From Oceanospirillaceae bacterium (GTDB lineage: Bacteria; Pseudomonadota; Gammaproteobacteria; Pseudomonadales; Balneatricaceae), in the NCBI GenBank assembly GCA_018647765.1, contig JABGSN010000046.1, forward strand, positions 1 to 64,000: a stretch of DNA of 64,000 nucleotides, written 5' to 3'. A program made the position numbers and the translations under genes. Of this stretch, positions 1-9,354 are shown piece by piece. The notes under the pieces are model-generated. The model made no database searches. It was not told where the DNA came from and worked only from the letters and a program-made list of their open reading frames with translations. Numbering within the stretch: position 1 is the first letter of the stretch; each line of letters begins with the position of its first letter.

Positions 1-79
1 AATAAGGGGTACACTCATGTTTGAGTGAGGACGAAGTCCGAACGAGTGTGTATATATAAGTGGGGATATAAGGTAATAA
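1..79. other. Unassigned region with nested inverted repeats beside tRNA-Phe
   Basis: This stretch lies downstream of the minus-strand tRNA-Phe and has no open reading frame of note. On the plus strand ACACTC (11-16) can pair with GAGTGT (44-49), enclosing a GGAC-GAA-GTCC hairpin (29-39). Alternatively CACTCA (12-17) pairs with TGAGTG (22-27) around a TGTT loop. The two foldings are mutually exclusive. No T-run follows on either strand, so it is not a normal intrinsic terminator. Function unknown. Confidence 0.4.
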
Positions 80-155
80 TGGTGCCCGGAGACGGAATCG
101 AACCGCCGACACGAGGATTTTCAATCCTCTGCTCTACCGACTGAGCTATCCGGGC
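80..155 (-). tRNA. tRNA-Phe (anticodon GAA)
   Basis: The reverse complement folds as a 76-nt cloverleaf with acceptor stem GCCCGGA, D-arm AGCTCAGTCGGTAGAGC, anticodon loop TTGAAAA (GAA anticodon, phenylalanine), T-arm GGTTCGATTCC and an encoded 3' CCA. It closely matches gammaproteobacterial tRNA-Phe. It stands alone here, with its promoter about 60 bases upstream. Confidence 0.97.
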
Positions 156-217
156 AATACTGCGTTGCTCTCTTCTTTGTCGGTCGCGCCGTGCTGGGCT
201 ACCGAGAAGAGGGCCGT

Positions 218-246
218 ATTAAACCCGTTTTGGTTTTTGCTGTCAA
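218..246 (-). promoter_or_regulatory. Promoter of tRNA-Phe
   Basis: On the minus strand there is a perfect TTGACA -35 (246-241), a 17-base spacer and a TTTAAT -10 (223-218), followed by a GC-rich discriminator (ACGGCCC). Strong consensus plus GC-rich discriminator is typical of stable-RNA promoters under stringent control. The leader between it and the tRNA contains a CTCTTCT/AGAAGAG inverted repeat (about 169-209). Confidence 0.8.
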
Positions 247-295
247 CAATAAGTTGCTGAAATGTGGGTAATTTCTTTATTTTTGGGTGAATTGC

Positions 296-568
296 TTAGG
301 CTGAGGGTGGAACATAACCTTCGGCTTGGTCGTAATCGTCGCCCGAGATGAATTTATCGAGTTCGCCTTGTAGGTAAGTTCGGCTTTCTGGGTCCATCAT
401 GTTGAGGTGTTTTTCGTTGATGAGCATGGTCTGGTGAGTCAGCCAGTCTGCCCATGCTTGTTTGGACAATGTCTCAAAGATTTTTTGGCCTTTGGCGCCT
501 GGGTAAGGGGGGCGATCCATGGCTTCCATGTCGGCTTTGTACTTGGTGCAAAATACGGTGCGTGTCAT
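296..568 (-). CDS. yggX: YggX: probable Fe(2+)-trafficking / oxidative damage protection protein
   Basis: A 90-residue cytosolic protein matching the YggX family along its whole length (family usually about 90 residues). It has the N-terminal RTVFC motif with the conserved Cys7, followed by a KYK...DRPPYPG segment. YggX protects labile Fe-S clusters from oxidants and is thought to handle Fe(II). The start codon overlaps the mutY stop by 4 bases (ATGA), so the two are translationally coupled; the mutY-yggX pair is conserved in gammaproteobacteria and links repair of oxidised DNA with Fe-S protection. Confidence 0.95.
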   Translation of the reverse strand: MTRTVFCTKYKADMEAMDRPPYPGAKGQKIFETLSKQAWADWLTHQTMLINEKHLNMMDPESRTYLQGELDKFISGDDYDQAEGYVPPSA

Positions 569-1608
569 TGGTTGTTCTCGAGTAGTTTTTTAATGGGTGT
601 GGCTAAGCCTATTGTATGCAGTTGGGCCGCGTCGTACCATCTGTTTTGATCATTTTCAGCCACTTTTGTGGGTTGTTGCTTTAGTTGCAATAAATGCGGC
701 TCAATACTGAGCTTGTAGTGGCTGAACACGTGTTTAATGGTGGGCAAGGCTTGCGTGTTGATCGGTAGGCCGCTGAGCGCCAGGTGGGCGTGAAGTGCGG
801 TTAGATGGGCGTACTCTGGCAGGCTCCATAATCCGCCCCAAATACCTTTGGCTGGGCGTTGTTGTAGTTGGATTTGGCCTTGTGGGTTTTTGAGTAACAG
901 TACACTTACAGTTTTTTGAGGCAACACCTTTTTAGGTTTAGGTGTGGGTATTTGTGCCACCGTGTCGTTGGCGAGGGCTTGGCAAGTGGATTGCATGGGG
1001 CAGGTGACACACAGAGGCTGTTTGGGTTTACAGACGGTGGCGCCCAAATCCATGATGGCTTGGCTGTAGTCGGCGTTGCGTTGCGTGGGTGTAAGTTCTG
1101 TGGCTAGCTGCCAAAGTTGTTTTTCGATGTGGCTGAGCCCCGGCCAGCCCTCTATGCCGTGTAGGCGGGTGAGTAAACGTTTTACGTTGCCGTCCAGGAT
1201 GACCCCCGGTTGATCGAACGCTTGGCTCATAATTGCCCCAGCGGTGGAGCGGCCTATACCCTTGAGGGCAATTAAGCTCCCTAAGTCGCTAGGCATTTGG
1301 CCTTGATGTTGCTCACATATCGAGATGGCACTTGCGTGTAAGTTACGCGCCCGGCTGTAGTAACCTAAGCCGGTCCAAAGGCTTAATACGTCATCTTGCT
1401 CTGCTTGGGCTAGAGCTTCTACGCTTGGAAAACGCTGCATGAACCGCTCGAAGTAGGGGATCACCGTGGCGACTTGAGTTTGTTGCAGCATAATTTCCGA
1501 CACCCATACGCGGTAGCCGTTGCGGCTTTGCTGCCACGGTAGGTGGTAACGGCCATGGTCATCAAACCAGTGGAGTAGTTGTTGGGCAAAGGGCGCTTGA
1601 GTGAGCAT
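565..1608 (-). CDS. mutY: A/G-specific adenine DNA glycosylase MutY
   Basis: A 347-residue bifunctional-fold glycosylase that removes adenine mispaired with 8-oxoguanine. The catalytic Glu is at 38 (WVSEIMLQQ), the helix-hairpin-helix at about 113-125 ([11 protein letters not shown]), and the catalytic Asp at 139 (ILDGNVKR). A [4Fe-4S] cluster is bound by Cys192, 199, 202 and 208 (C-x6-C-x2-C-x5-C). The C-terminal part (from about 230) is the NUDIX-like 8-oxoG recognition domain. It is the first gene of the mutY-yggX pair and diverges from hisB. Length and motifs are normal. Confidence 0.97.
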   Translation of the reverse strand: MLTQAPFAQQLLHWFDDHGRYHLPWQQSRNGYRVWVSEIMLQQTQVATVIPYFERFMQRFPSVEALAQAEQDDVLSLWTGLGYYSRARNLHASAISICEQHQGQMPSDLGSLIALKGIGRSTAGAIMSQAFDQPGVILDGNVKRLLTRLHGIEGWPGLSHIEKQLWQLATELTPTQRNADYSQAIMDLGATVCKPKQPLCVTCPMQSTCQALANDTVAQIPTPKPKKVLPQKTVSVLLLKNPQGQIQLQQRPAKGIWGGLWSLPEYAHLTALHAHLALSGLPINTQALPTIKHVFSHYKLSIEPHLLQLKQQPTKVAENDQNRWYDAAQLHTIGLATPIKKLLENNQ

Positions 1609-1708
1609 GAATTTTGGGATGTAGCTGTATATGTGATGGCGGATAGTGGGTTATGGGCAGTATACAGTTTTTTTATGTCCTTTAGGCACGTTTTAGTGGG
1701 TTAGCGCT

Positions 1709-1738
1709 TTGTAAAATGTATGCTAAAGGCCTTATAAT
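1709..1738 (+). promoter_or_regulatory. Probable promoter of the hisBHAF operon
   Basis: TTGTAA (1709-1714) and a perfect TATAAT (1733-1738) with an 18-base spacer lie about 50 bases before hisB. There is a GAGG ribosome-binding site just before the ATG at 1787. No attenuator-like leader peptide with histidine codons is visible in the short leader. Confidence 0.6.
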
Positions 1739-1786
1739 CGAGGCTCATTACATCGATAGCTAATTCAATCACCACGAGGACATCTC

Positions 1787-2380
1787 ATGTCTGCACGTAC
1801 CGCCACTGTGGAAAGAAATACCCTAGAAACTCAGATTAAAGTCAGCGTTAATTTAGACGGCACTGGCCAGTTTAATTGTGTCACTGGGTTGCCTTTTTTG
1901 GACCATATGCTAGAGCAAGTTGCGCGCCACGGTTTAATTGATTTAGACATTAACGCCCAAGGCGATTTGCACATTGATGCACACCACACCGTAGAAGACT
2001 TAGGCATCACCTTGGGTATGGCCATTAATGAGGCCGTGGGCGACAAAAAGGGTCTAACCCGTTATGGCCATGCTTATGTGCCGTTAGACGAGTCTTTGTC
2101 GCGTGTGGTATTAGATTTTTCTGGCCGTGCTGGTTTGTTTCATAAGGTGGAATACACCCGTGGCCGCATTGGCAGTTTTGATGTGGACTTGTTTGATGAG
2201 TTCTTCCATGGGTTTGTGAACCATGCCAAGGTGACGTTACACATTGATAATATTCGTGGTAAAAACGCCCACCACCAAGCCGAAACCGTGTTTAAGGCGT
2301 TTGGCCGTGCATTGCGTATGGCCTTGACTGCCGACGAGCGTATGGCGGGTATGATGCCGTCCACTAAAGGCAGTTTATAG
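1787..2380 (+). CDS. hisB: Imidazoleglycerol-phosphate dehydratase
   Basis: A 197-residue monofunctional HisB that dehydrates imidazole glycerol phosphate to imidazole acetol phosphate in histidine synthesis. The duplicated metal-binding motifs are present: FLDHML near residue 37, DAHHTVED near 66, and the later FFHGF and AHHQAE motifs supplying Mn-ligand histidines and glutamates. There is no N-terminal histidinol-phosphatase domain, unlike the E. coli fusion and like Pseudomonas. It is the first gene of hisB-hisH-hisA-hisF, with hisH starting 10 bases downstream. Confidence 0.97.
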   Translation: MSARTATVERNTLETQIKVSVNLDGTGQFNCVTGLPFLDHMLEQVARHGLIDLDINAQGDLHIDAHHTVEDLGITLGMAINEAVGDKKGLTRYGHAYVPLDESLSRVVLDFSGRAGLFHKVEYTRGRIGSFDVDLFDEFFHGFVNHAKVTLHIDNIRGKNAHHQAETVFKAFGRALRMALTADERMAGMMPSTKGSL

Positions 2381-2389
2381 GCCCTTAAC

Positions 2390-3025
2390 ATGAAATCCAT
2401 TGCAGTGATTGACTATGGCATAGGCAACTTACACTCGGTTGCCAAAGCCTTGGAGCACGTTTGTCCTGATACCCGTGTTTACGTTACCAATGATGCCGCC
2501 AAAATTGAAGCGAGCGATCGTGTGTTGCTACCCGGGGTGGGTGCCATTCGCGATTGTATGGCAGAGATCAAACGCCTAGGCGTGGCCCAAATTGTGGCCG
2601 ACCAAATGGGCAAAAAACCGATGTTAGGTATTTGTGTTGGCATGCAGGCCTTAATGCAGCGCTCCAGCGAAAATGGTGGCGTTGAGTGTTTAGGCCAGTT
2701 GCCTGGGGAAGTTTCATTTTTCGGCGAGCAGCACAGCGTGCAAGAGGCGCATTTAAAAGTGCCCCACATGGGTTGGAACCAAGTGCAACAACAGCCCCAT
2801 GCATTATGGAACGGTATTGAAGATAATAGCCGTTTTTACTTTGTGCACAGCTATTACGTGCGTACACAAGCTCGGGACATGGTTGCCGCTACCTGCCACT
2901 ATGGCCTTGATTTTGATGTGGCGCTGGCGCGAGAAAATTTGTTTGCGGTGCAGTTTCATCCAGAAAAAAGCCATTCTGCTGGCCTTAAACTTTTACAAAA
3001 CTTTTTACAGTGGGACGGTAGCTAA
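2390..3025 (+). CDS. hisH: Imidazole glycerol phosphate synthase, glutaminase subunit HisH
   Basis: A 211-residue class I glutamine amidotransferase that supplies ammonia to HisF. The nucleophile is Cys82 (GICVGMQ, oxyanion region PGVG at 48-51), with His190 and Glu192 (QFHPEKSH) completing the triad. It works as a heterodimer with HisF, two genes downstream in the same operon. Confidence 0.97.
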   Translation: MKSIAVIDYGIGNLHSVAKALEHVCPDTRVYVTNDAAKIEASDRVLLPGVGAIRDCMAEIKRLGVAQIVADQMGKKPMLGICVGMQALMQRSSENGGVECLGQLPGEVSFFGEQHSVQEAHLKVPHMGWNQVQQQPHALWNGIEDNSRFYFVHSYYVRTQARDMVAATCHYGLDFDVALARENLFAVQFHPEKSHSAGLKLLQNFLQWDGS

Positions 3026-3043
3026 CTGCTGCCGCTAATCTAT

Positions 3044-3793
3044 ATGTCACAAAATCCTTTGTTAATGATCCCTGCCATCGACCTTAAAGATGGTGAATGT
3101 GTACGCCTGCGCCAAGGGCGCATGGAAGACTCTACGGTATTCTCTGCCGATCCAGTGGCGGTTGCACGCCAATGGGTAGAGGCCGGTTGTCGTCGTTTGC
3201 ATCTGGTGGACTTAAACGGTGCGTTTGCGGGTAACCCTGTGAACGGCGAAATCGTTAAAGCTATTGCCATGGCCTACCCTAAGCTGCCCATTCAAATTGG
3301 TGGTGGCATTCGTAATGCTGAGATTATAGAAGCCTACCTACAAGCCGGTGTTGAGTATGTAATTATTGGTACCCAAGCGGTGCGTGATCCAGACTTTGTG
3401 ACCCAAGCGTGTCGCGATTTTCCGGGACGTATTATTGTGGGGTTGGATGCTAGCGACGGTATGGTGGCGGTAGAAGGTTGGGCCGAAGTGACCGACGTTA
3501 CGGCGGTTGATCTAGCCAAACGCTTCCGCAACGACGGTGTGAGCTCCATTGTGTATACCGACATCGCCCGCGACGGCATGATGCAAGGTGTAAACGTAGT
3601 AGCCACAAGCAATTTAGCAAAAGCGGCGGGTATCCCTGTGATCGCCTCGGGTGGTGTGACTAATATGGACGACGTCCGGGCGTTGGCGGCTGTGTCTGGC
3701 GACGGTATTGTCGGAGCGATTACCGGCCGCGCAATATACGAAGGCACGCTGGATTTAGCGGTGGCGCAAGACTATTGCGACGCACAACTTTAA
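3044..3793 (+). CDS. hisA: ProFAR isomerase (phosphoribosylformimino-5-aminoimidazole carboxamide ribotide isomerase)
   Basis: A 249-residue (beta/alpha)8 barrel enzyme that converts ProFAR to PRFAR. The N-terminal catalytic Asp is in PAIDLKDG (Asp13), the second half has GLDASDG, and the phosphate-binding IQIGGGIRN and VIASGGV motifs mark the two-fold barrel repeat. It lies between hisH and hisF, supplying the substrate for the HisHF synthase. Confidence 0.97.
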   Translation: MSQNPLLMIPAIDLKDGECVRLRQGRMEDSTVFSADPVAVARQWVEAGCRRLHLVDLNGAFAGNPVNGEIVKAIAMAYPKLPIQIGGGIRNAEIIEAYLQAGVEYVIIGTQAVRDPDFVTQACRDFPGRIIVGLDASDGMVAVEGWAEVTDVTAVDLAKRFRNDGVSSIVYTDIARDGMMQGVNVVATSNLAKAAGIPVIASGGVTNMDDVRALAAVSGDGIVGAITGRAIYEGTLDLAVAQDYCDAQL

Positions 3794-3818
3794 TTCTCTG
3801 CCAAGATAGGATAACAAC

Positions 3819-4592
3819 ATGGGACTAGCCAAACGCATTATTCCTTGTTTAGACGTTAACAACGGCCGTGTAGTGAAAGGCGTGCAGTTTCTTGATATAC
3901 GCGACGCCGGTGATCCGGTGGAAGTGGCTAAGCGTTATAACGAGCAAGGTGCCGACGAAATTACCTTTTTAGATATAGGCGCTACCCATGAAAACCGCGA
4001 CACCATGGTGCACACGGTGGAAAAAATGGCGAGTGAAGTGTTTATTCCCCTTACGGTGGGCGGTGGCATTCGCTCGTGTGATGATATTCGCCGCATGCTC
4101 AACGCTGGTGCAGACAAGGTAGGTATTAATTCGGCGGCCGTGTTTGACCCAGATTTAGTGCAGCAAGCGGCGGGGCGTTTTGGCGCCCAGTGTATTGTGG
4201 TGGCCATTGACGCCAAAAGCGTGAGTGCTCCAGGCGAGCAGCCCCGGTGGGAGATCTTTACCCACGGTGGCCGTAAACCCACAGGTATTGACGCCGTTGA
4301 ATGGGCCACCAAAATGGTGGCTTATGGTGCAGGTGAAATATTATTGACTAGCATGGATCAAGACGGCGTTAAAAATGGTTATGATTTAGGCCTAACTCGT
4401 GCCATTAGTGATGCTGTGTCGGTGCCGGTGATTGCCTCGGGAGGGGTAGGTAATCTTGATCATTTGGTAGACGGTGTGATTGAAGGTAGGGCTGATGCAG
4501 TCCTGGCCGCTAGTATCTTTCATTTTAATGAATACACCATTCCAGAAGCCAAGCAGTACATGGCTTCAAAGGGTATCGAGATGCGGCTTTAG
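3819..4592 (+). CDS. hisF: Imidazole glycerol phosphate synthase, cyclase subunit HisF
   Basis: A 257-residue TIM barrel paralogous to HisA. It carries the catalytic Asp12 (IPCLDVNNG) and a second Asp in VVAIDAKS, with TVGGGIRS and VIASGGVGN phosphate-binding loops. It combines PRFAR with ammonia from HisH to give imidazole glycerol phosphate and AICAR. It is the last gene of this his group; its last 27 bases overlap the 3' end of the convergent yibQ gene. Confidence 0.97.
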   Translation: MGLAKRIIPCLDVNNGRVVKGVQFLDIRDAGDPVEVAKRYNEQGADEITFLDIGATHENRDTMVHTVEKMASEVFIPLTVGGGIRSCDDIRRMLNAGADKVGINSAAVFDPDLVQQAAGRFGAQCIVVAIDAKSVSAPGEQPRWEIFTHGGRKPTGIDAVEWATKMVAYGAGEILLTSMDQDGVKNGYDLGLTRAISDAVSVPVIASGGVGNLDHLVDGVIEGRADAVLAASIFHFNEYTIPEAKQYMASKGIEMRL

Positions 4593-5351
4593 TTGGTTGA
4601 TTAGGGCCGATGCAGAGATCAGCATAATACCGGACTGGTCCAGCTGAGGTAGCTTTTGCTTTAAAAATGCAATGGTGGCCGGGTAAGGATGTCCGATCAG
4701 CACCACGTAGCCGTATTTGTGTGCGATGCGCATTGCCTGTTCAAACTGCACTGTGAGCGCCTTGGTGGCTGTGTCATTGTCTAAAAATACATCTCGCTCG
4801 AGCGCAGGAACCTGTTGCCTTAAGGCTTGTTGCAGAGCCAAACTCTTGGCACTGGTACGGCTGTCTACAAAAAACAAATTCAATTCTTTGGCTAAGTCCA
4901 TGGTCCATTGCATGGGTAGCGCTTGCTCAGTGAGCGCGCTACCCATGTGGTTGTTGAGCCCTTGCACATGCGGAATGCTAGCGAGGTTGCCTCTTAATAC
5001 TTGTTTAAACTCAGTCTCCTGCATGGCAAGGGTTAAGCCGCCAGGGCCCAGCCGTAAACCGGCGTGGTTTTCCATTGGCACGTGCAGCATCACTTCCTTA
5101 TTGGCTAGCTTACCCCGTTGGGCCAGTAGCGCGCCGTGAGGGGTGTGGGGCATTACTGCCAGAGTAATGGGGCCTGGTAGGTTAACGATACCTAGGCCGT
5201 TGGCTAAGTTGTAACCTAAATCGTCAATAATGATCACCATAGCAGGCTGTACTTCATTGGCCCACACCGTAGGAGCAGTGCTTATTAAGGCTGCCGCAAG
5301 CCAGGTTACTAAATTAAAGACGTCAGCCAAAGGTTTCAAGAGTGTCATCAT
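4566..5351 (-). CDS. yibQ: Divergent polysaccharide deacetylase family protein (YibQ-like)
   Basis: A 261-residue secreted protein with an N-terminal hydrophobic signal/anchor (about 10-31). It belongs to the divergent polysaccharide deacetylase family with a NodB-like fold: [10 protein letters not shown] (about 39-48), [23 protein letters not shown] and LIGHPYP are recognisable. In gammaproteobacteria it sits beside envC and ctpA, suggesting a periplasmic peptidoglycan or envelope role, but its substrate is not established. There are two adjacent ATG starts; the first is annotated. It begins 3 bases after the ctpA stop and its 3' end overlaps hisF. Confidence 0.88.
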   Translation of the reverse strand: MMTLLKPLADVFNLVTWLAAALISTAPTVWANEVQPAMVIIIDDLGYNLANGLGIVNLPGPITLAVMPHTPHGALLAQRGKLANKEVMLHVPMENHAGLRLGPGGLTLAMQETEFKQVLRGNLASIPHVQGLNNHMGSALTEQALPMQWTMDLAKELNLFFVDSRTSAKSLALQQALRQQVPALERDVFLDNDTATKALTVQFEQAMRIAHKYGYVVLIGHPYPATIAFLKQKLPQLDQSGIMLISASALINQLKPHLDTL

Positions 5352-5354
5352 GGG

Positions 5355-6539
5355 TTAATTAGTAGGTTTGTTGAGTAACATGAGGGCTTTGGCAAGCTGC
5401 GCATCATTTGCTGGGTTGTCGTCGCTTGCGTCGTCCACTTGCACGTGCGGCGCGATGCCTTTGTTGTGGATGTTGTGGCCTGTCGGGGTGAAGTAGTAGG
5501 CGGTGGTCAGTTTAATGCCCGCGCCGTTAGGTAAACCAATGATCGACTGTACCGAGCCCTTGCCAAAGCTGGTGTTGCCTACCAGTTGTGCGCGCTGGTG
5601 GCCTTTCATGGCGCCTGCCACAATTTCTGACGCAGATGCACTGCCGTTGTTGATGAGTACTACCATGGGCAATGCTTGGCTAGGGTCGTTTGTGGTAGCG
5701 TCAAAGCGCAGGTTGGCCTGTGGTTGGCGGGCCTGAGTGGTCACAATAGTGCCTTGGGTTAAAAAGCTGTCGGCAACGGCGGCCGCAGCATTTAGGGTGC
5801 CACCGGGGTTGTTTCTTAGGTCGAGTAACCAGTGCTTGGCGCCTGCGTCTAATAAAGTCTGCATTTGATGCTGTAAGTCGGTACTGGTGTGGTCTTGAAA
5901 GTGGCTAATGCGGATGTAACCGACGTTAGTTTGCATCAGTTCACCGCGCACACTGCCCGTAACAATGAGTTCTCGGGTTAGCTCAAAGCGCAGCTCTTTG
6001 CCCTTGCGTAAAATCTGCAATGTGACTTGTGAACCTGTGGGGCCGGTCATCAACTGACCTAGGGCGTGGTTGTCGAGGCCTTTCACCGCTTGGCCCTGTA
6101 CGTGGGTGATCCAATCACCTGGTAAAATCCCGGCTTTATAGGCAGGGCTGTCATCAATGGGCGTAATCACACGGATATAGTTGCCTTCTGGAACTAGCTC
6201 CACACCAATGCCAGAATACTCGCCTTTGGTGTCTTGCTGTAGTGTGGTCATGGTCTCGGCATCCAAATAACTGGAATACGGGTCGAGTTTTAATATCAGG
6301 CCTTGTAACGCCAGCTGCAATAATTGCTCGTCATCTTTAGCCTCTACATACTGCAAGCGGATACGCTCATACACCGCCACAAACGACTGTATAGCTGCCA
6401 GCGGCACACTACTGGTGGCTGGGGTTTGTGCCATTAGCGTGCCACTAATGAGCAGTAAACCAAAGCTGAGGCATCGTAACACCGCGGCAATGGGCCGTAC
6501 TCTAGTCAGTGGGTGTATGGTGAGGGTAAGAGAAGTCAT
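5355..6539 (-). CDS. ctpA: Carboxyl-terminal processing protease (S41 family, CtpA type)
   Basis: A 394-residue periplasmic serine protease. A signal segment (about 15-37) is followed by a PDZ domain (about 105-185) and an S41 catalytic domain. The Ser/Lys dyad is probably Ser302 (GSASASE) and Lys327 (FGKGSVQ). Such proteases cleave C-termini of periplasmic proteins and in related bacteria regulate cell-wall hydrolases through a lipoprotein adaptor. It is encoded directly after envC (9-base gap) and before yibQ, a conserved order. The length is slightly short for the family but all core motifs are present. Confidence 0.94.
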   Translation of the reverse strand: MTSLTLTIHPLTRVRPIAAVLRCLSFGLLLISGTLMAQTPATSSVPLAAIQSFVAVYERIRLQYVEAKDDEQLLQLALQGLILKLDPYSSYLDAETMTTLQQDTKGEYSGIGVELVPEGNYIRVITPIDDSPAYKAGILPGDWITHVQGQAVKGLDNHALGQLMTGPTGSQVTLQILRKGKELRFELTRELIVTGSVRGELMQTNVGYIRISHFQDHTSTDLQHQMQTLLDAGAKHWLLDLRNNPGGTLNAAAAVADSFLTQGTIVTTQARQPQANLRFDATTNDPSQALPMVVLINNGSASASEIVAGAMKGHQRAQLVGNTSFGKGSVQSIIGLPNGAGIKLTTAYYFTPTGHNIHNKGIAPHVQVDDASDDNPANDAQLAKALMLLNKPTN

Positions 6540-6548
6540 AGGACTACT

Positions 6549-7685
6549 TTATTGCAACCAGTGTTTAGGGTTAAGGGGTTGGCCTTGTTTACGTAAGGAG
6601 AAATATAGACCTGTTTGGGTGTTACCGCCAGACTTTCCACTACTGGAAATCAATTGTTGTGCGCTTACTCGGTCGCCAATACTTAAGTAGAGGGCTTGGT
6701 TTTGTCCGTATAAGCTTAAAAAGTCGTCGCCATGGTCGATAATAATCACTAAGCCATAACCCTTAAGCCAATCAGAGAACACCACTTGGCCACCGTGTAT
6801 GGCCACTACATCGGTTCCTTCTTTAGCGCTAATGAGCCAACCTTGTTGGCTTAGGGGGTAGCTTGATTGGGTGACCCCAAAGCGGTTAAGCACTGTACCC
6901 TTTAACGGCCAAGGCAACTGCCCTTTGGCGCTTATGAAAGTTTGGTGAGCCACTTTGATGTTGGCTTTAGCAATGGCAATTTGGATTTGATCTAACAGTT
7001 CTTGAGCTTGCTGCTGATCCATCTTAGCGGTGCTAAGGCGTTGTGCTTTGCTCTGTTGCTGGTTTTTAAGTTGCGACAGGTGTTTAGCCAGCTTCTGTTT
7101 GGTTTGTTGCAACTGTGACGTTTGCAATTTGAGTTGCTCGGCTTTGAGTTGCAGGCTCAGACCCAAGTCGGCTTGCTGTTGTTGGACTTGGGCCAGCGTT
7201 TCTAGTGTTTGCCGGTAGGCAGCCATTTGCTCGGCGCTGGCTTGGTTGAGGTATTGGTAATAGGCCATATTACGCGCTAGGCTAGCGGGGTTGTTAAGAT
7301 TGAGCAATAGGTTGCCGGCTGGGTTTTGGCCTTGCTGGTATTGGCGCTTGAGTTGGATGGTGAGCTGCTGTTCTTGGTCTGCCAGGGCGTCTTGCAGGTG
7401 GCTAGACTGGGTTTGTAATTTTGCCATACGCTGGTTGGATTGCTGGCTGGCGTGCTGGTTTTTTTTAATGTTTTTGGTGAGCTGGCTTACCTTCTGCTCA
7501 TGCTGTCGCAATTGCTTTTGCAACTGCGACGCTTGATTTTGAGCTTTATCGAGCCATGTTTGCAGCGCGCTAATGTCGTCTTTTAGCTGCAGCATGCGTT
7601 GCTCAACCTGCTGCTCGCTATTGGCTGTGACCACCCCCACCCATAGGCATAATAAGCAACATGTGATTTTGGCCAAGTAATGCAA
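6549..7685 (-). CDS. envC: Murein hydrolase activator EnvC
   Basis: A 378-residue protein with a signal peptide (about 1-22), a long Q/K-rich coiled coil (about 25-230) and a C-terminal LytM/M23 domain (about 265-378). The M23 zinc-ligand set looks degenerate (the usual HxH is replaced around SLYGQN), as expected for EnvC, which activates amidases at the division site instead of cutting peptidoglycan. The apparent start is a TTG one base after the gpmI stop with no obvious Shine-Dalgarno; no ATG lies before the signal peptide, so translation may be coupled to gpmI. Confidence 0.92.
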   Translation of the reverse strand: MHYLAKITCCLLCLWVGVVTANSEQQVEQRMLQLKDDISALQTWLDKAQNQASQLQKQLRQHEQKVSQLTKNIKKNQHASQQSNQRMAKLQTQSSHLQDALADQEQQLTIQLKRQYQQGQNPAGNLLLNLNNPASLARNMAYYQYLNQASAEQMAAYRQTLETLAQVQQQQADLGLSLQLKAEQLKLQTSQLQQTKQKLAKHLSQLKNQQQSKAQRLSTAKMDQQQAQELLDQIQIAIAKANIKVAHQTFISAKGQLPWPLKGTVLNRFGVTQSSYPLSQQGWLISAKEGTDVVAIHGGQVVFSDWLKGYGLVIIIDHGDDFLSLYGQNQALYLSIGDRVSAQQLISSSGKSGGNTQTGLYFSLRKQGQPLNPKHWLQ

Positions 7686-7686
7686 G

Positions 7687-9237
7687 TTAGCTAAATTCCA
7701 CCAAACTACGCCCCGTCATTTCCACAGGTTGTTCCACTGCCATCAGGTGCAACAGCGTGGGTGCAATGTCGGCGAGTACGCCGGTCCTTAGTTTGGCCGT
7801 TTGGCTGCGCGAGCTGACATAAACGAGCGGCACTGGCCAAAGGGTATGGGCTGTATGAGGTTGGCCGGTGGTGGGGTTTTGCATTAATTCTACGTTGCCA
7901 TGGTCGGCCGTGATTAAGGCTTCGCCATCCACTTTAGCTAAGGCGGCAACGATACGCGTAAGGCAAGTATCTACGGCTTCTACGGCTTCTACGGCAGCGT
8001 CAAATTTACCCGTGTGGCCGACCATGTCGGCGTTGGCAAAGTTACAAACGATTAAATCGTAGCTTTGGTTTTCTATGGCGCTGACTAATTTGTCGGTCAG
8101 TTCGGGAGCGCTCATTTCTGGCTGTAGGTCGTAAGTCGCAACGTTGGGCGAGGCAATGAGCTTACGGCTTTCACCTTCGTATAGCGCTTCTTGGCCGCCG
8201 CTAAAGAAAAAGGTAACGTGGGCATATTTTTCCGTTTCGGCAATACGCAATTGCGTTTTACCTTGGCGGGCCATCACTTCACCCAAGTCGTTGGTGACAC
8301 TCATGGGTGGGTACGCGCAGGCCGTGTCTATGCTGGCACTGTATTGCGTCATCATCACAAATTCGGCCAGGTCTAAGTCGTCGCCACGGTCGAAACCGTC
8401 AAATTTTTGGTCTACAAAGGCACGCGTAATTTGGCGCGACCGATCAGGCCTAAAGTTAACACACAGTACCGTATCACCGTCTTTAATAGTGGCCGGTTGG
8501 CCGCGCTCGTCAAGAATGACGGTAGCGGGCATAAATTCGTCGGTGTGATTGTTCAAATAAGCTTCTGATAGGGCATTGAGGGCCGACAAGCATTCATATT
8601 CGGCTTCGCCGTAACGCATGGCGCGGTAGGCGCTTTCGGTACGCTCCCAGCGTTGGTCGCGGTCCATGGCATAGTAACGACCACACAAGCTGCCAATGCG
8701 GCCATTAATGGGTTCTAAATGATCCATTAGTGCTTGGATAAAGGTTTGTGCCGAACTCGGTGCAGTGTCGCGGCCGTCTAGCCAAGCGTGCACTACAATC
8801 GCCTTGGCGCCGCGGCTGTGAGCCAAGCTGCAGGTTGAAAATAGGTGGTCTTGGTGGCTATGTACGCCGCCATCAGACAGTAAGCCACACACGTGTACGG
8901 TGCCATCGTTGGCCACGGATTTATCGATGGCGCTGAGCAATACGGTGTTTTCGGCGAAGCTGCCGTCGTCAATGGCTTTGCCAATACGGGTGAAGTTTTG
9001 ATACACCACGCGGCCGGCACCAATGTTCATGTGGCCCACTTCAGAGTTGCCCATTTGGCCGTCTGGCAAACCCACATCTGCGCCCGAGGTACCGACTAAG
9101 GTGTGTTGGTGAACAGTCAGCAAACTGTCCCAGGTTGGGGTGTTGGCGGCTTTAATGGCGTTGGAGGTAGAGGATTCGCTTTGTCCCCATCCATCAAGAA
9201 TAATAAGGGCTTTTGTGTTTGAAGTGGTCATGGTCAT
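7687..9237 (-). CDS. gpmI: 2,3-bisphosphoglycerate-independent phosphoglycerate mutase
   Basis: Interconverts 3- and 2-phosphoglycerate in glycolysis and gluconeogenesis using two Mn ions. It has the N-terminal metal motif LIILDGWG, the phosphoserine motif GNSEVGH (Ser about 65), the [11 protein letters not shown] segment and the C-terminal metal-site motifs [10 protein letters not shown] and TADHGN. The frame opens at a TTG (9249); the ATG at 9237 (516 residues) is preferred, and a second ATG at 9231 is also possible. A short in-frame VEA tandem duplication is visible near 7970-8000. It is the first gene of gpmI-envC-ctpA-yibQ. Confidence 0.96.
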   Translation of the reverse strand: MTMTTSNTKALIILDGWGQSESSTSNAIKAANTPTWDSLLTVHQHTLVGTSGADVGLPDGQMGNSEVGHMNIGAGRVVYQNFTRIGKAIDDGSFAENTVLLSAIDKSVANDGTVHVCGLLSDGGVHSHQDHLFSTCSLAHSRGAKAIVVHAWLDGRDTAPSSAQTFIQALMDHLEPINGRIGSLCGRYYAMDRDQRWERTESAYRAMRYGEAEYECLSALNALSEAYLNNHTDEFMPATVILDERGQPATIKDGDTVLCVNFRPDRSRQITRAFVDQKFDGFDRGDDLDLAEFVMMTQYSASIDTACAYPPMSVTNDLGEVMARQGKTQLRIAETEKYAHVTFFFSGGQEALYEGESRKLIASPNVATYDLQPEMSAPELTDKLVSAIENQSYDLIVCNFANADMVGHTGKFDAAVEAVEAVDTCLTRIVAALAKVDGEALITADHGNVELMQNPTTGQPHTAHTLWPVPLVYVSSRSQTAKLRTGVLADIAPTLLHLMAVEQPVEMTGRSLVEFS

Positions 9238-9300
9238 TTTATTGGGCAATGGGCACTTGATATTTTAGCAGTCTGCCCCCAAATTATCCACGCTATAGCG

Positions 9301-9306
9301 TATAAT
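9301..9306 (+). promoter_or_regulatory. Possible -10 element for the rhodanese-grxC-secB operon
   Basis: A perfect TATAAT lies about 49 bases before the rhodanese start, in the 118-base gap divergent from gpmI. No good -35 element is found at the expected spacing, so this is only a candidate. Confidence 0.35.
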
Positions 9307-9354
9307 GCCGCCGGACTTGTCGCACATATATTAATTGCTGGAATCATAAAGCTT

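Noticed and set aside
11-50. Hammerhead ribozyme on the plus strand
   Set aside because: The conserved core CUGANGA...GAAA is not intact: the first C is U, there is an extra base in the GA box, the A after GAA is C, and no NUH cleavage site pairs with the third stem. Reported only as an unexplained structure.
916-1107. Plus-strand reading frame inside mutY
   Set aside because: Antisense shadow of mutY with no start signal or homology.
7965-8003. Tandem repeat as a phase-variation tract in gpmI
   Set aside because: The 9-base unit is in frame and present only about three times, so length changes would not switch the gene off.
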